Positions 15,531 to 25,098 of a DNA stretch of 64,000 bases are shown here, one piece after another. The stretch comes from Levilactobacillus andaensis (lineage in GTDB: Bacteria; Bacillota; Bacilli; Lactobacillales; Lactobacillaceae), in assembly GCF_016861695.1 (NCBI RefSeq), contig NZ_BOLP01000013.1:34544-98543 (forward strand). Reading direction: 5' to 3'. How positions within the stretch are numbered: position 1 is the first letter of the stretch; each line of letters opens with the position of its first letter. The position numbers and the translations under genes were made by a program. The notes beneath the pieces were generated by a model. That model did not search any database. It was given only the letters and a program-made list of their open reading frames with translations, and was not told where the DNA came from.

Positions 15531-17038
15531 TCTGGCTTAAACGCCCTAGTCGCCGCCACGGCCTGTTGCCAGCCGGCGTACAGGTGATTGCGCCGGTCTT
15601 CGTCCATGTTTGGCGTGAATAAACGCCCGGACGTCCGGATCTCTTTGACCTCATCCAGATTTTTCCAGTAGCCAACGGCCAATCCCGCCGTAATCGCGGC
15701 ACCCATGGCCGTCGTTTCTTCATCGGCCGCGCGTTGGACCGGCGTACTTAAAATGTCGGCTTGGAACTGCATCAAATAGCGATTCCGCGAAGCCCCACCA
15801 TCGGCCATCAACTCGGAAATATCGATCCCGGTATCCTGCTTCATGGTCCGCAAAACGTCCCGCGTCTGGTAGGCAATCGACTGCAGGGTCGCTTTGACAA
15901 AGTCATTACGGTTCGTCCCCCGCGTCAGGCCGAACACCGCGCCTTTAGCATCCGGATCCCAGTATGGCGCGCCCAACCCGTTAAAGGCCGGCACGACATA
16001 GACTTCATCCTCATCGGTCGATGCCATCGCCGCCTGTCGTGATTCCGGTACGCTGCTGATGATCTGCATGCTTTCGTGCAACCAAGCCAGCGCGGTTCCG
16101 GCAACCAAGATGGACCCTTCCAACGCATAAGTCACTTCACCATCGAGTTCATAAGCGATCGTGGTCAACAGGTTGTGTTTGGAAAGTTGCGGTTCATGCC
16201 CCGTGTTCATCATGACGAAGGCCCCATCCCCGTACGTGTTTTTCACCGTCCCGGGTTCCAAGGCCAGTTGTCCAAGGAGTGCGGCTGATTGGTCACCAAT
16301 GATACCGGCAATCGGCACTTCGACCCCGTAGAACTGGAAGTTTTGCGTGACGCCGTAGACTTCCGAACTGGATTTGACCTCTGGCAACATGCTTACCGGA
16401 ATATTTAACCAGCTCAAAATATCCGTATCCCATTTCAAAGTGTGGATGTTAAACATCATGGTCCGGCTGGCGTTACTGTAGTCGGTGACGTGAATCTTAC
16501 CACCGGACAACTTCCAAGCCAGCCAACTGTCAACGGTCCCAAATAACAGCTCGCCATTTTCAGCGCGTTCCTGCGCACCCGGCACGTGGTCTAAGATCCA
16601 ACGCACCTTGGTGGCACTAAAGTAAGCATCGACGACTAACCCGGTCTTTTCCTTGATAGTCTCCGCACGCCCCGCCGCCACCAATTCTTTGGCAAGACTG
16701 GCCGTTTGTTGACTTTGCCAGCCAATGGCGTGATAGATGGGCTCGCCGGTAACCTTATCCCAAACAATCGTGGTTTCCCGTTGGCTACTGATGCCGATGG
16801 CTTGAATATTTTCCGGGTGGATCGATGCATCGATCAATGCACTCGCAATCACCGACAACACGCTGTTCCAGATCTCATTGGCATCGGACTCGACCCATCC
16901 CTTGCGTGGATAGTATTGCGGAACTTCCTTATAGCCTTCAATCACCTTACGTCCGGAGTGATCAAAGATCAGTGCCCGCGTGCTACTGGTCCCTTGGTCG
17001 ATCGCTAAGATGTAGTCTTCCGGTTTTTTTAGTGCCAT
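15497..17038 (-). CDS. glpK: Glycerol kinase
   Basis: Phosphorylates glycerol to sn-glycerol 3-phosphate. A FGGY-family kinase of 513 residues with [21 protein letters not shown] at the N-terminus, the [11 protein letters not shown] block, the [12 protein letters not shown] region, [27 protein letters not shown] and the ATP-site [15 protein letters not shown]. Full length. GGAGGGAG precedes the ATG. A cre-like site lies 34-47 bases upstream, so glucose repression through CcpA is likely. No glycerol facilitator or glycerol-phosphate oxidase gene adjoins it. Its last codons form one arm of a conserved hairpin element (15420-15530). Confidence 0.95.
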   Translation of the reverse strand: MALKKPEDYILAIDQGTSSTRALIFDHSGRKVIEGYKEVPQYYPRKGWVESDANEIWNSVLSVIASALIDASIHPENIQAIGISSQRETTIVWDKVTGEPIYHAIGWQSQQTASLAKELVAAGRAETIKEKTGLVVDAYFSATKVRWILDHVPGAQERAENGELLFGTVDSWLAWKLSGGKIHVTDYSNASRTMMFNIHTLKWDTDILSWLNIPVSMLPEVKSSSEVYGVTQNFQFYGVEVPIAGIIGDQSAALLGQLALEPGTVKNTYGDGAFVMMNTGHEPQLSKHNLLTTIAYELDGEVTYALEGSILVAGTALAWLHESMQIISSVPESRQAAMASTDEDEVYVVPAFNGLGAPYWDPDAKGAVFGLTRGTNRNDFVKATLQSIAYQTRDVLRTMKQDTGIDISELMADGGASRNRYLMQFQADILSTPVQRAADEETTAMGAAITAGLAVGYWKNLDEVKEIRTSGRLFTPNMDEDRRNHLYAGWQQAVAATRAFKPECDQERLAGEH

Positions 17039-17071
17039 ATGTAAAAACTCCCTCCAAAATGTCTCTGTTTA

Positions 17072-17085
17072 CGAAAACGGTTTCA
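17072..17085. promoter_or_regulatory. cre site upstream of glpK
   Basis: On the minus strand TGAAACCGTTTTCG matches the CcpA consensus TGWNANCGNTNWCA except at the last base. It lies in the promoter region of glpK. Confidence 0.65.
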
Positions 17086-17172
17086 AATTCACTGCGCTAA
17101 TCATAGCACGTCCCTTGTGAAAAACGCTAAAATTTGACCCAGACCACTTCCGCCTTGAAAGTTTCTTAACCT

Positions 17173-17820
17173 TTATACCGTTAACTTTCGCCCCGCCAGA
17201 AAGGACTGATCAAAGTCCGCGGCCGATTTCACTTGTTTGCCGAACTCATCGATCAACGCGTGAAACTCTTGGCAATCGCTGAGACCCAAGGAAAACTGCG
17301 GCAAAACTTTTTTCTGAAACGCCGGATAGGTCTTCGGCATAGTCACTCCCAGCCACGTAAATAGCCGGCGCGCATAGGTATCGACCATGAACGTGCCATA
17401 ATCCAGCGTGTACATCAAGATGTAATCGGCCGTTTCGTTGCCAATGCCCGTGATGCTCAGTAGATCCCGGCGTAGGCTGGCCCCGTCTTGGCGCTTCAGC
17501 ACGTCCAGGTCATCATCGACCGTTCCCAAGAAATCGGCCAAAGCTAAGATAGCTGCGCCCTTGCGGTGATAGAAACCGCTGGTCTGAATCAACGGGAGCA
17601 GCTCCTCTATGGAAAGTTGCCGCAGCCGTGCTGGGTCAAATCCTGTTTCGCGTTTCAAATTGATCAAGGACGGCTCCACGTTACGCCAATTGGTGTTCTG
17701 GACCAAGATAGCGCCCAGCATAATCTCAACGGGCGTTTCGGCCCAAAGCGTCCCCGGCCGTAGCCAAGGTTGCGGGCCCATCTCCTGCGCCATAGTGTGG
17801 TACAACTCTTCAATGGTCAC
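17173..17820 (-). CDS. HhH-GPD DNA glycosylase (MagIII/endonuclease III family)
   Basis: A 215-residue base-excision repair glycosylase. The helix-hairpin-helix is LLSITGIGNETADYIL and the catalytic Asp lies in FMVDTYARRLF. In endonuclease III the hairpin has GxKTA with the Lys used for lyase chemistry; here it is GNETA, so a monofunctional glycosylase such as 3-methyladenine glycosylase III is more likely. The C-terminal four-cysteine 4Fe-4S motif is absent: after the FGK landmark come VKSAADFDQSF without Cys. The GTG at 17820 has AAGGGAG nine bases upstream and is preferred to a TTG at 17862 that overlaps the preceding terminator. Confidence 0.82.
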   Translation of the reverse strand: MTIEELYHTMAQEMGPQPWLRPGTLWAETPVEIMLGAILVQNTNWRNVEPSLINLKRETGFDPARLRQLSIEELLPLIQTSGFYHRKGAAILALADFLGTVDDDLDVLKRQDGASLRRDLLSITGIGNETADYILMYTLDYGTFMVDTYARRLFTWLGVTMPKTYPAFQKKVLPQFSLGLSDCQEFHALIDEFGKQVKSAADFDQSFLAGRKLTV

Positions 17821-17860
17821 GCAGCACGTCTCCCTTCTATTTTCCGTTCCGATACAAGAC

Positions 17861-17892
17861 AAAAGCCAGCCGCGTTTGCCGTGACTGGCCGT
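17861..17892 (-). terminator. Terminator after the small acidic protein gene
   Basis: On the minus strand GCCAGTCACGG..CGGCTGGC forms a hairpin ahead of TTTTGTC. Moderate strength. Confidence 0.55.
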
Positions 17893-17910
17893 TTAGCCAA
17901 CTCTGTTGCT

Positions 17911-18171
17911 TTATTCAGCGTCGTCGTTACGCTTGATGACCAAGCGAATATCGTCATCGACACCTTCAGGATTTAACTCCTCTTGGTAGTCGAAGTTGGC
18001 GCTTTCAAAATACTTCTTGATTTCGTCGTTCAATGTTTCCACGGCACGTACATCCTGGTCCTGCCGTTTTAATAAAAGCGTGTATTCCTTGGAATCCTCA
18101 TCGACATTCTCGAACTTGTATTCAATCGCTTCGGAATTCAAAATTTCTTGAATCAACTGCCGTTCTGTCAT
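17911..18171 (-). CDS. Small acidic hypothetical protein
   Basis: An 86-residue protein rich in Glu and Asp, with an alternating pattern (KYFESANFDYQEEL, DDDIRLVIKRND) suggesting a small alpha/beta fold. It has no signal peptide, membrane segment or cysteine. I do not recognise a family with certainty. The ATG at 18171 has GCGAGG eight bases upstream. It seems to have its own terminator and is followed by the glycosylase gene in the same direction. Confidence 0.7.
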   Translation of the reverse strand: MTERQLIQEILNSEAIEYKFENVDEDSKEYTLLLKRQDQDVRAVETLNDEIKKYFESANFDYQEELNPEGVDDDIRLVIKRNDDAE

Positions 18172-18347
18172 CACGTTTACCTCGCTTAAATTTTTAGTCT
18201 ACTACCTTACTATAGAGTTATTCACGAAAATTGTTAATTATTTCATCAAGTTTTTTTCGGTGACCTAGCCAAACGGCCCTTCTCGACAAGCTTCATAGCG
18301 GACGCGTATACTGAGCATTAACCGAAATTTTGAAAGGAAGCGACGCT

Positions 18348-19082
18348 ATGCGCCCACGAATCGCCTTACCCGCCGATACCCTCGACGAAGCCACCAACAT
18401 CATCAACGAACGAAATGCGGCCTTTGCGCCCCGACCAGCTGTCGAAGCCATCGTTAAAGCCGGCGGTCTCCCCATCATCTTGCCCAGCGTCGATCCGGCC
18501 GACGTTGCCGACTACCTGCCCCTATTTGACGGGGTCATCTTCCTGGGCGGCGCCGATGTTGACCCCACCTTTTTCGGCGAGGAACCCCACATGCGCCTGG
18601 GAAAGACTTACCGGAAACGCGACTTATTTGAAATTGAACTGTTGAAACAGGCCGTGGCCGCCAACAAGGCCATCATGGGTATCTGCCGCGGCCTTCAGCT
18701 GATCAACGTTGGCTTGGGCGGCACCCTCTACCAAGACCTCAGTGAGGACCCTAACGCCACGCTTAAGCACAGTCAAGCGGCCATGGGCAACCAGCCCAGC
18801 CATCACGTGACCGTCGTCTCCGGGAGCACCCTCGCCACCCTGACAGGTGAACGGCCCTACGTCAACTCGCGGCACCACCAAACCGTCAATGTCGTGGCCC
18901 CAACGTTGACCGTGACGGCCCGTGCCGATGATCAGGTCGTCGAAGCCCTCGAATCCAAGGATAGTGACCAGATTCTCGCAGTCCAGTGGCACCCGGAAAA
19001 CATGTACAAACACCACGATGAGTCGCGACAGCTCTTTAAAAATTTTATCGACCGGGCGGCTAAGCGAATCGACAGGGATTGA
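18348..19082 (+). CDS. Gamma-glutamyl-GABA hydrolase family amidotransferase (peptidase C26)
   Basis: A class I glutamine amidotransferase-like hydrolase of 244 residues. The nucleophile Cys is in IMGICRGLQLINV and the His-Glu pair in VQWHPENMYKH; the oxyanion loop is FLGGADVDPTFF. The extended loop with YRKRDLFEIELLKQA matches PuuD-type enzymes, which cleave gamma-glutamyl amides. The ATG at 18348 follows GAAAGGAAG at good spacing. It is a lone gene; no putrescine catabolism genes adjoin it, so the natural substrate is open. Confidence 0.85.
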   Translation: MRPRIALPADTLDEATNIINERNAAFAPRPAVEAIVKAGGLPIILPSVDPADVADYLPLFDGVIFLGGADVDPTFFGEEPHMRLGKTYRKRDLFEIELLKQAVAANKAIMGICRGLQLINVGLGGTLYQDLSEDPNATLKHSQAAMGNQPSHHVTVVSGSTLATLTGERPYVNSRHHQTVNVVAPTLTVTARADDQVVEALESKDSDQILAVQWHPENMYKHHDESRQLFKNFIDRAAKRIDRD

Positions 19083-19342
19083 CAACGCTGGCTGAGCAGA
19101 ACACCAATCTTATAGACTCGGCCTTTTCGCGACTTCAGGTTGTGCTCGCACCGTTACTATTGGTAAGGCGCAGGACGCACTAAGTTTCCCAATTTCATGC
19201 TTAGCATCCCATCGGCTAAGCCATTCAGCCGTTAAACAACTGACGTTATCCTGACGATTTCCATGTAAATTTGTTGTAAAAGACCTTTTAATCCACCTCG
19301 TCTTCGACTAAACTAAGAAATAGACTGAAAAGAGAGGGATGA

Positions 19343-20005
19343 GTGCGCGTGGCGAAGATGCAGGATTTTGGACAACGGATGCGTTTTTTAGGGTTTTCTA
19401 TTGTCCTTAATTCCGCCGCTAACGCGTTAACCATCTCAACTAATTTGGGGAGTGCCGTTTGGACGGGGTCATCCGTGAACCTGGCCAACTGGATTCACGT
19501 CCCCTTAGGCTCGACCTTATTCATGTACGGTATCGTCATCACTCTGCTGAACCAGGTTTTGCTGGGCCAATTCGACCGGCGGCGATTCATCTCAAACCTG
19601 TTGTACATCATCCCGTTTAGTTACCTGGTCGAGTGGATCGGGTACTTCTGGAACTGGATTGGTGTTGACCAGCTCGCCTTACCTTGGCGCGTAGTGGTCG
19701 ACATCATTGGGCTCTTTGGGGTGGCGTTTGCCGTCTCCATTTATAATCGTTGTAATATTATCATGCACCCCAACGATGACCTCGCTTATATCCTGCGGTT
19801 TAAATACCTGCGGGGATCCGCCGTCATTGCCCAATGGGCCAGCTACACGCCCCCATTGATCATCATCATTCTATCGTACCTGTTTACCGGTCAGCTCCAC
19901 GCTATCGGCTTCGGAACGGTCTGGGCCTTGGTCACCCAAGGCATCGTGATGGCGTGGGCGGACACGCACATTTTTCCGCAACTCAAACACCACGTTGACG
20001 TTTAA
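19343..20005 (+). CDS. YczE/YyaS/YitT-type membrane protein
   Basis: A 220-residue integral membrane protein with about five helices. The opening GFSIVLNSAANALTISTNLG and SAVWTGSSVNLA are typical of the YczE-like COG2364 group, where NLG-(S/T)-x-x-W recurs. The function of the family is unknown; a YczE protein lies beside the surfactin cluster in Bacillus. The GTG at 19343 follows GAGAGGGA. A strong terminator follows. The 260 bases upstream of the gene show no other feature. Confidence 0.7.
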   Translation: MRVAKMQDFGQRMRFLGFSIVLNSAANALTISTNLGSAVWTGSSVNLANWIHVPLGSTLFMYGIVITLLNQVLLGQFDRRRFISNLLYIIPFSYLVEWIGYFWNWIGVDQLALPWRVVVDIIGLFGVAFAVSIYNRCNIIMHPNDDLAYILRFKYLRGSAVIAQWASYTPPLIIIILSYLFTGQLHAIGFGTVWALVTQGIVMAWADTHIFPQLKHHVDV

Positions 20006-20016
20006 CTTACAATTTA

Positions 20017-20069
20017 AAACCGGCACCCTGACCACTTATAGATTAAGCGATTAGGATGCCGGTTTTTTT
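20017..20069. terminator. Terminator between convergent genes
   Basis: ACCGGCAcCCT pairs with AGGaTGCCGGT over a loop of about 25 bases, followed by seven T on the plus strand and with AAAA on the other flank. Confidence 0.85.
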
Positions 20070-20078
20070 AACCTATTT

Positions 20079-21917
20079 TCACTTAAATTCCTGGGCCAGT
20101 TTATCAAAGTTGACGGTTCCTAGACCAGCCGCCTGATTGTACGTTTTCCCGGGCTGACCGACGTAGTAGAGATTGCTGTTGGCCGTCGATGAATCCAACC
20201 GCGTAAAGGGTGAATCGGCCGATTGGGCCAGACTGTAGAGTTGCGGATTCCACAAGCCGACGCGTTGACTGCGGTCACTGTTGATATCCGCCGCCACTGC
20301 CGCAAACTGTGGCGCCACAAAGCTCGTGCCGCCCATGGTCTCCCAGCCGTCGGCACCGGTGTAGACGTCATACCCGGTCAGCGGATCGGCGTCGGCCACC
20401 ACATCCGGATAATTGCGGCCATTCCCCGTTCCCTGAATTAATTCGGGGTGTAGCCGTGGCAGCCCATTTCCGGTCAAATACTGCCGGGCCGCATACGTGT
20501 TCACGCCAGAAATGCCTTGCTGATACTTAGGCGTCGCGAACAACGTCGAAATCCCACCGCCACTGCCGCTTTGCAACATTGATAACAGGTCCGAGCTCCT
20601 CATAAAGAATGACCGATCCTGGCGATAAGCGCCGAACAAGGCATCCCCGCCCCAGGTCCGTTCCTGAGAAATGTCGACCTTTGCCCCATCCGGCAACTGA
20701 CCGGAAATCGGCAACGTTGTCCCACCAGTCGCCGTGACCCACGGATCATCCGCCGGGAAATTGGTATAAATACCATAACCCACAGATCCATCACGCGACA
20801 GGTCTTCGCTATAAGCGCCCGAATCACCGGTCGCAGCAAAGGTTGAGATTCCCTGCGTCGCACCTTGAGCCAGCAACGTATTCATAATGTTCCCGTAAAG
20901 GGGCGTCAGCAGGTGTGCGCTGTTCATCTCCTGCAAGATGCCCTCCGAAATGCCCCAGCTCAACGATAGCGAACTAGCCCGATTCTCACCAAAAGCACTG
21001 GCGAAGGCGTTGATCCAGCCAACGTCACTCAAAGCCGCGGTGTAGACGCGAATCTTAGCCTGCGGCGCCAACGCACCAGCCTGCTCCACATCCAACGACG
21101 TTTCGGTATTGCCCGGATCGACGTTGCCCCAGACATTGGCGCCACCGGTCGCGGCAACACTCAACCGATTAGCGCCGGCCGGAACCCCTTCAGCCGACCA
21201 AAAATGAGTAATGTCTCGCGTGTCGACCTTACTAAAGCTAATGATGCCAACGGTTTGACCCCTCCCCTGATGCTGATCAGCCACCGCGGTCGCGTGATAC
21301 TGAGTCAAAAAGTTTTGGGGCGCCCCATTCTTGGTCGGACCATCCGTCGACGTGCCATCGGTCGCCAAACTGGTCATTTTTACCAAATTGGTCATCCCGA
21401 CAATTGCCTCGATTGGTTGAGCAATGGTCTTAGGCAGCCGCGGTTGTTTAGCCGAATATTGTAGGCGCGTTCCGTGATACCGGGCCGTTTTAAGATTGGT
21501 CGCAAACGTCTTATCCACGGCGGACGCAGACCCTTTCAATTCCATAAATAAACCATCGTTGAACGTCGTGACGGTCAAATGCTGTTTCTTAAAGTAGTTG
21601 GTCAACCGCTGTGTGGTGCTCGTTGATTGACCGAAGCGCTGCCGAAATGTTTGTGGCGTCAAAAAATCCTTAAACGCCGAATTTCCTGGCGTATTCACAG
21701 CCAAGGCCGTCTGCGTCAATTGTGCTGAATTGCGCGGCTTTAAGACTAAGTCTAAGGTAACCGTCTTACCCCCAGCTAATTTTTTGATTTTCTTTAAACT
21801 GGTCAACTGACTTGCTCGATAAGGCGTTGCCAGCGGCGTGGTCTTGGCGGCATTGGCCACCACGCCAAAGCTCCCCAGACCCACCAATAGGCTGGCCATC
21901 AATATTCGAATTTTCAT
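20079..21917 (-). CDS. Secreted sedolisin-family (S53) protease with pro-domain
   Basis: A 612-residue secreted serine-carboxyl protease. A signal peptide (ILMASLLVGLGSFGVVANAA) leads into a kumamolisin-type activation domain (LDLVLKPRNSAQL, FLTPQTFRQRFG). The catalytic domain has the Glu/Asp pair in NTETSLDVEQAGAL, the oxyanion Asp in FAATGDSGAYS and the nucleophile Ser (about residue 532) in MGGTSFVAPQFAA. DVVADADPLTGYDVYTG near the end fits the calcium site region. Sedolisins work at acid pH, which suits an acid-producing bacterium. I set the start at 21917 behind GGGGGATACGGC; an extension to 22004 has no ribosome site. No wall anchor is visible. Confidence 0.88.
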   Translation of the reverse strand: MKIRILMASLLVGLGSFGVVANAAKTTPLATPYRASQLTSLKKIKKLAGGKTVTLDLVLKPRNSAQLTQTALAVNTPGNSAFKDFLTPQTFRQRFGQSTSTTQRLTNYFKKQHLTVTTFNDGLFMELKGSASAVDKTFATNLKTARYHGTRLQYSAKQPRLPKTIAQPIEAIVGMTNLVKMTSLATDGTSTDGPTKNGAPQNFLTQYHATAVADQHQGRGQTVGIISFSKVDTRDITHFWSAEGVPAGANRLSVAATGGANVWGNVDPGNTETSLDVEQAGALAPQAKIRVYTAALSDVGWINAFASAFGENRASSLSLSWGISEGILQEMNSAHLLTPLYGNIMNTLLAQGATQGISTFAATGDSGAYSEDLSRDGSVGYGIYTNFPADDPWVTATGGTTLPISGQLPDGAKVDISQERTWGGDALFGAYRQDRSFFMRSSDLLSMLQSGSGGGISTLFATPKYQQGISGVNTYAARQYLTGNGLPRLHPELIQGTGNGRNYPDVVADADPLTGYDVYTGADGWETMGGTSFVAPQFAAVAADINSDRSQRVGLWNPQLYSLAQSADSPFTRLDSSTANSNLYYVGQPGKTYNQAAGLGTVNFDKLAQEFK

Positions 21918-22010
21918 GCCGTATCCCCCCATCAGCATTATTATAGGCACGACCCCCGAAAAGTAACGTCCCACTCGCCATTTCCGGACGGTATCGTTAC
22001 TCAAGTTAAC

Positions 22011-22046
22011 AAAAGGAGCCCATCCAGCAACGGATTGGCCCCTTAA
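22011..22046 (-). terminator. Terminator of the GH13 gene
   Basis: On the minus strand AAGGgGCCaATCC pairs with GGATgGGCtCCTT, then TTTG. It lies 25 bases past the glucosidase stop codon. Confidence 0.75.
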
Positions 22047-22072
22047 AAGGTATATTTAAGACTCATTACTCA

Positions 22073-23749
22073 TTAAAACTGATAGACTTTCGCTTCATAT
22101 GGCCGCAACGTGTCGCCTTGATCATCCGGGTAATTACCGATCAAGACCCGGGCATCAGCGGGCACGTCATAATGCCGACTCAGCGTTTCCTGCGTATCAT
22201 TGAGAATAACTAGTAAAGTCGTTGTCGCATTCTGCCGCGTGTAGGCGTAGACCTGTTCGTCGTCCTCATTACCCGCGACTAACGCGTAGGTCCCATCCGT
22301 GATGACGGGTAGCGTGTGCCGCAAGCGAATCAATTTTTGATAGTAGTAGAAAATGGAGTTCGGGTCAGCCAGCGCCTGTTCGACGTTGATGGTCGGATAG
22401 CTGGCATTGGCCTTTATCCACGGCGTATGTGTGGAGAAACCGGCGTTGGCGCTCGCATCCCACTGCATCGGTGTCCGCGCATTATCGCGGCTGCGCATGC
22501 CTAAATACTTCAGCATCTGCTTACCCGTCAGCACGTGTTGGTCATCCACCAACACATGATAGGCGTTAATGGCATCTAGGTCGCGATAGTCATCCAGACT
22601 TGCGAAATGGGCATTGGTCATCCCAATTTCTTCCCCTTCATAAACGTACGGCGTCCCCTGTTGCAGGTGCAGCATCGTCGCCAACATCTTAGCACTCAGC
22701 ACCCGGTAGTCCTCCGTCGAATCGTTGCCAAACCGAGAAACTACTCGTGGTTGGTCGTGGTTATTCCAGTACAACGAATTCCACGCCGTACCAGCCAAAC
22801 CAGTTTGCCATTTTGTCAGATTGGCGCGTAAGTCCTTCAAGGATGCCTTGCGGTCAGTCCAGCGTCCCAGGACAGGATTGGTACTTTCATCGAGCCCCAT
22901 GTGTTCAAATTGAAAGACCATGTTGAGCTCATCGCCGTCAAGATTGGCGTATTGTTTAGCCTCCTCGACGTTGACACCGGGGGCTTCACCGACCGTCACC
23001 ATCTTATGTTGGCTCATCACATTTTGATTCATTTCTTGTAGGAATTCATGGATGCGCGGTCCATTAGCAACGACCGAACCGGCGTCCCCGTAGACTTGCC
23101 CCGCTACCTTCTTTGCATCTGGGAGTCCTTTTGGCTTGGAAATGTAGTTGATGACATCCATCCGGAAACCGTCAACCCCCTTGGCCGCCCACCAATTCAT
23201 CATGTCGTAGACCGAGTGCCGGACGTTGGGATTTTCCCAATTCAAGTCGGGTTGTTGTGGCGCGAACAAATGCAGGTAGTACTGACCGGTCTGCTCATCT
23301 AGCTTCCACGCGGAGCCCGTAAAGGAAGCCCCCCAGTTGTTGGGTGCATGACCGTCCTGACCATCACGCCAAATGTAGTAGTCCCGGTACGGATTATCCT
23401 TCCCCTGCCGTGACTGCTTGAACCATTTGTGCTCGTCGGACGTGTGGTTAACGACCAGATCCATCATGATCTTCAAGCCGAGGCTGTGCGCCTTGCTTAA
23501 CAGCGCATCGAAATCGGCCATGTTGCCGAACTCCGGATTGATGGCGCGATAATCGGAAATATCGTAGCCATTATCGACCTGGGGAGACTGATAAATGGGA
23601 CTCAGCCAAATAATGTCGGCACCGAGCTTCTTAATGTAGTCTAGACGCTGCGTAATCCCCGGCAAATCGCCGATTCCGTCGCCATTACTATCTTGATAAC
23701 TCCGCGGATATACCTGATAAACAACTGCATTTTGCCACCATTTTTCCAA
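22073..23749 (-). CDS. malL: GH13 oligo-1,6-/alpha-glucosidase
   Basis: A 558-residue alpha-glucosidase of glycoside hydrolase family 13, the oligo-1,6-glucosidase/dextran glucosidase group. Conserved regions: VVYQVYPRSYQDSNGDGIGD at the N-terminus, MDLVVNHTSDEHKWF, the nucleophile Asp in DGFRMDVINY, the acid Glu in TVGEAPGV and NHDQPR. GEAPG with Val after the acid/base is a MalL/DexB-like pattern. It cleaves terminal alpha-glucosidic bonds of isomalto- or malto-oligosaccharides in the cytoplasm. It stands alone; no transporter adjoins. A perfect 16-base LacI-type palindrome at 23878-23893 lies about 130 bases upstream and probably controls it. Confidence 0.9.
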   Translation of the reverse strand: MEKWWQNAVVYQVYPRSYQDSNGDGIGDLPGITQRLDYIKKLGADIIWLSPIYQSPQVDNGYDISDYRAINPEFGNMADFDALLSKAHSLGLKIMMDLVVNHTSDEHKWFKQSRQGKDNPYRDYYIWRDGQDGHAPNNWGASFTGSAWKLDEQTGQYYLHLFAPQQPDLNWENPNVRHSVYDMMNWWAAKGVDGFRMDVINYISKPKGLPDAKKVAGQVYGDAGSVVANGPRIHEFLQEMNQNVMSQHKMVTVGEAPGVNVEEAKQYANLDGDELNMVFQFEHMGLDESTNPVLGRWTDRKASLKDLRANLTKWQTGLAGTAWNSLYWNNHDQPRVVSRFGNDSTEDYRVLSAKMLATMLHLQQGTPYVYEGEEIGMTNAHFASLDDYRDLDAINAYHVLVDDQHVLTGKQMLKYLGMRSRDNARTPMQWDASANAGFSTHTPWIKANASYPTINVEQALADPNSIFYYYQKLIRLRHTLPVITDGTYALVAGNEDDEQVYAYTRQNATTTLLVILNDTQETLSRHYDVPADARVLIGNYPDDQGDTLRPYEAKVYQF

Positions 23750-23877
23750 GATGAATTCACTCCTTCATGTCTAGTCGCCCTGTGGTCGTTAGCTGCGACC
23801 ACCAGTCATTTGAATTCCATTTCATGAGTAGCCAGCCCCTAAACCTATTTAGGGACCATTCACTAAGCATATTGATT

Positions 23878-23893
23878 ACACAAACGTTTGTGT
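23878..23893. promoter_or_regulatory. LacI-family operator palindrome
   Basis: ACACAAACGTTTGTGT is a perfect 16-base inverted repeat with the central CG typical of LacI/GalR operators. It resembles a MalR-type site more than a cre site. It lies upstream of the GH13 gene; the regulator is not in the window. Confidence 0.7.
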
Positions 23894-23970
23894 GTCTTTA
23901 ATGTAATCCCTTTCATTTTATTTGTCAACGCACATTACACCCCAATTTTTAACCAGTTAACGCCAAACTA

Positions 23971-23998
23971 AAAGGGACCCCAGTTACCTAAGGTCCCA
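23971..23998 (-). terminator. Terminator of the alpha/beta hydrolase gene
   Basis: On the minus strand GGGACC pairs with GGTCCC around an 11-base loop, followed by TTTTAG. Confidence 0.7.
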
Positions 23999-24004
23999 CG
24001 TTTG

Positions 24005-24901
24005 CTATTCAAGTTCGCCAGTTAAAATAAACTGTTTGATTTCCTTTAACGTTCGTTTAGATTCCGGCAGTTTGGACCACAGAATGTAGTCATGCAACAT
24101 CGACTTCATTTGATGGGCGCGGAATGGCGTGCCATTTGCCATCTGGAATTTTTGCAACAGGCGCTCATCATCGGCGGCCAACAATTCATTGGTCCCATAA
24201 TACAGTTGGACTGGCCCGAGGTCATCGAACGTCCCGTAAATTGGGCTCACCACGGGATCGGTCACGGGATGGTCACCGGCGTACTCGAAACCAATCTTCT
24301 TCAGTGTTGCCAACGTCAGGTACGGATCGTGTTTCGCCGCTGCCTGAAGGTCGGGATTCATCATACTGAGATCCGTCCACGGGGACACTAGAATGGTCCC
24401 GGCCGGTAACGGCTCCTGGTGCAACTTCAACTGTTGAAGCAAGGTCAAGGCCAAGCCGCCGCCAGCCGAATCGCCCATCAGAAAGAATTGGTCATCCGGA
24501 TACTGCGCGCGCAAGTAACTATAGGCGCGCATCGCAAAGACCACCGTTTCGTCCACGGTCGCCTCGGGCACCAACGGATAATCTACGTAAGTTATCCGCA
24601 GATTGGCCTCGTTGATCAACGTTTCCATCAGTTGCCGGTGACTATCGATGCCCTGCATGGTATAAGCGCCGCCGTGAAATAACAACACGTGTTGCGGCAA
24701 TGGCGCGCCAGAAGCGGCCGTCAATAAGCGGCCACCGAAAACTCGGCGTTCCTCAGTCACAATGTTCGCCGCAAACTTTTCGGGCACGACGGCACGGTTC
24801 TGCCGACTAGGCTGTAAAAATGCTTGCTGGATCTGTTGTTTGAGCTGACTGTGTTGGGTCTTGAAAAGTAACCATTTCCCACGCAAACTCACGACTATCA
24901 C
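24005..24901 (-). CDS. Alpha/beta hydrolase (HSL-type esterase)
   Basis: A 298-residue esterase of the hormone-sensitive lipase group. The oxyanion motif HGGAYTMQG is near residue 76, the nucleophile elbow GDSAGGGLALTLL near 145, and the likely acid and His are in DDERLLQKF and SMLHDYILW. There is no signal peptide. Likely short-chain acyl ester hydrolase; the substrate is not predictable. GTG at 24901 or at 24892 could be the start; the second has a slightly better-placed AGGG. It has its own terminator and faces away from the phosphatase gene. Confidence 0.82.
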   Translation of the reverse strand: MIVVSLRGKWLLFKTQHSQLKQQIQQAFLQPSRQNRAVVPEKFAANIVTEERRVFGGRLLTAASGAPLPQHVLLFHGGAYTMQGIDSHRQLMETLINEANLRITYVDYPLVPEATVDETVVFAMRAYSYLRAQYPDDQFFLMGDSAGGGLALTLLQQLKLHQEPLPAGTILVSPWTDLSMMNPDLQAAAKHDPYLTLATLKKIGFEYAGDHPVTDPVVSPIYGTFDDLGPVQLYYGTNELLAADDERLLQKFQMANGTPFRAHQMKSMLHDYILWSKLPESKRTLKEIKQFILTGELE

Positions 24902-25098
24902 CCTATCTTTTTGCCTTCGTCAAATCCCTGTATTCTCTTAAGCCGCCCTGATTACATGTTTCAAAAGTCGAAACGTATAAAGACAGTATACAGCGTTTGG
25001 CGGCAAAACACCTCCCCCAGAATCAATTACTAGGTAATTTCTATGAAAACCGTTAGAATAGAAGACGTGACAGCTGATATTGAAAGGTGGATAAACTG

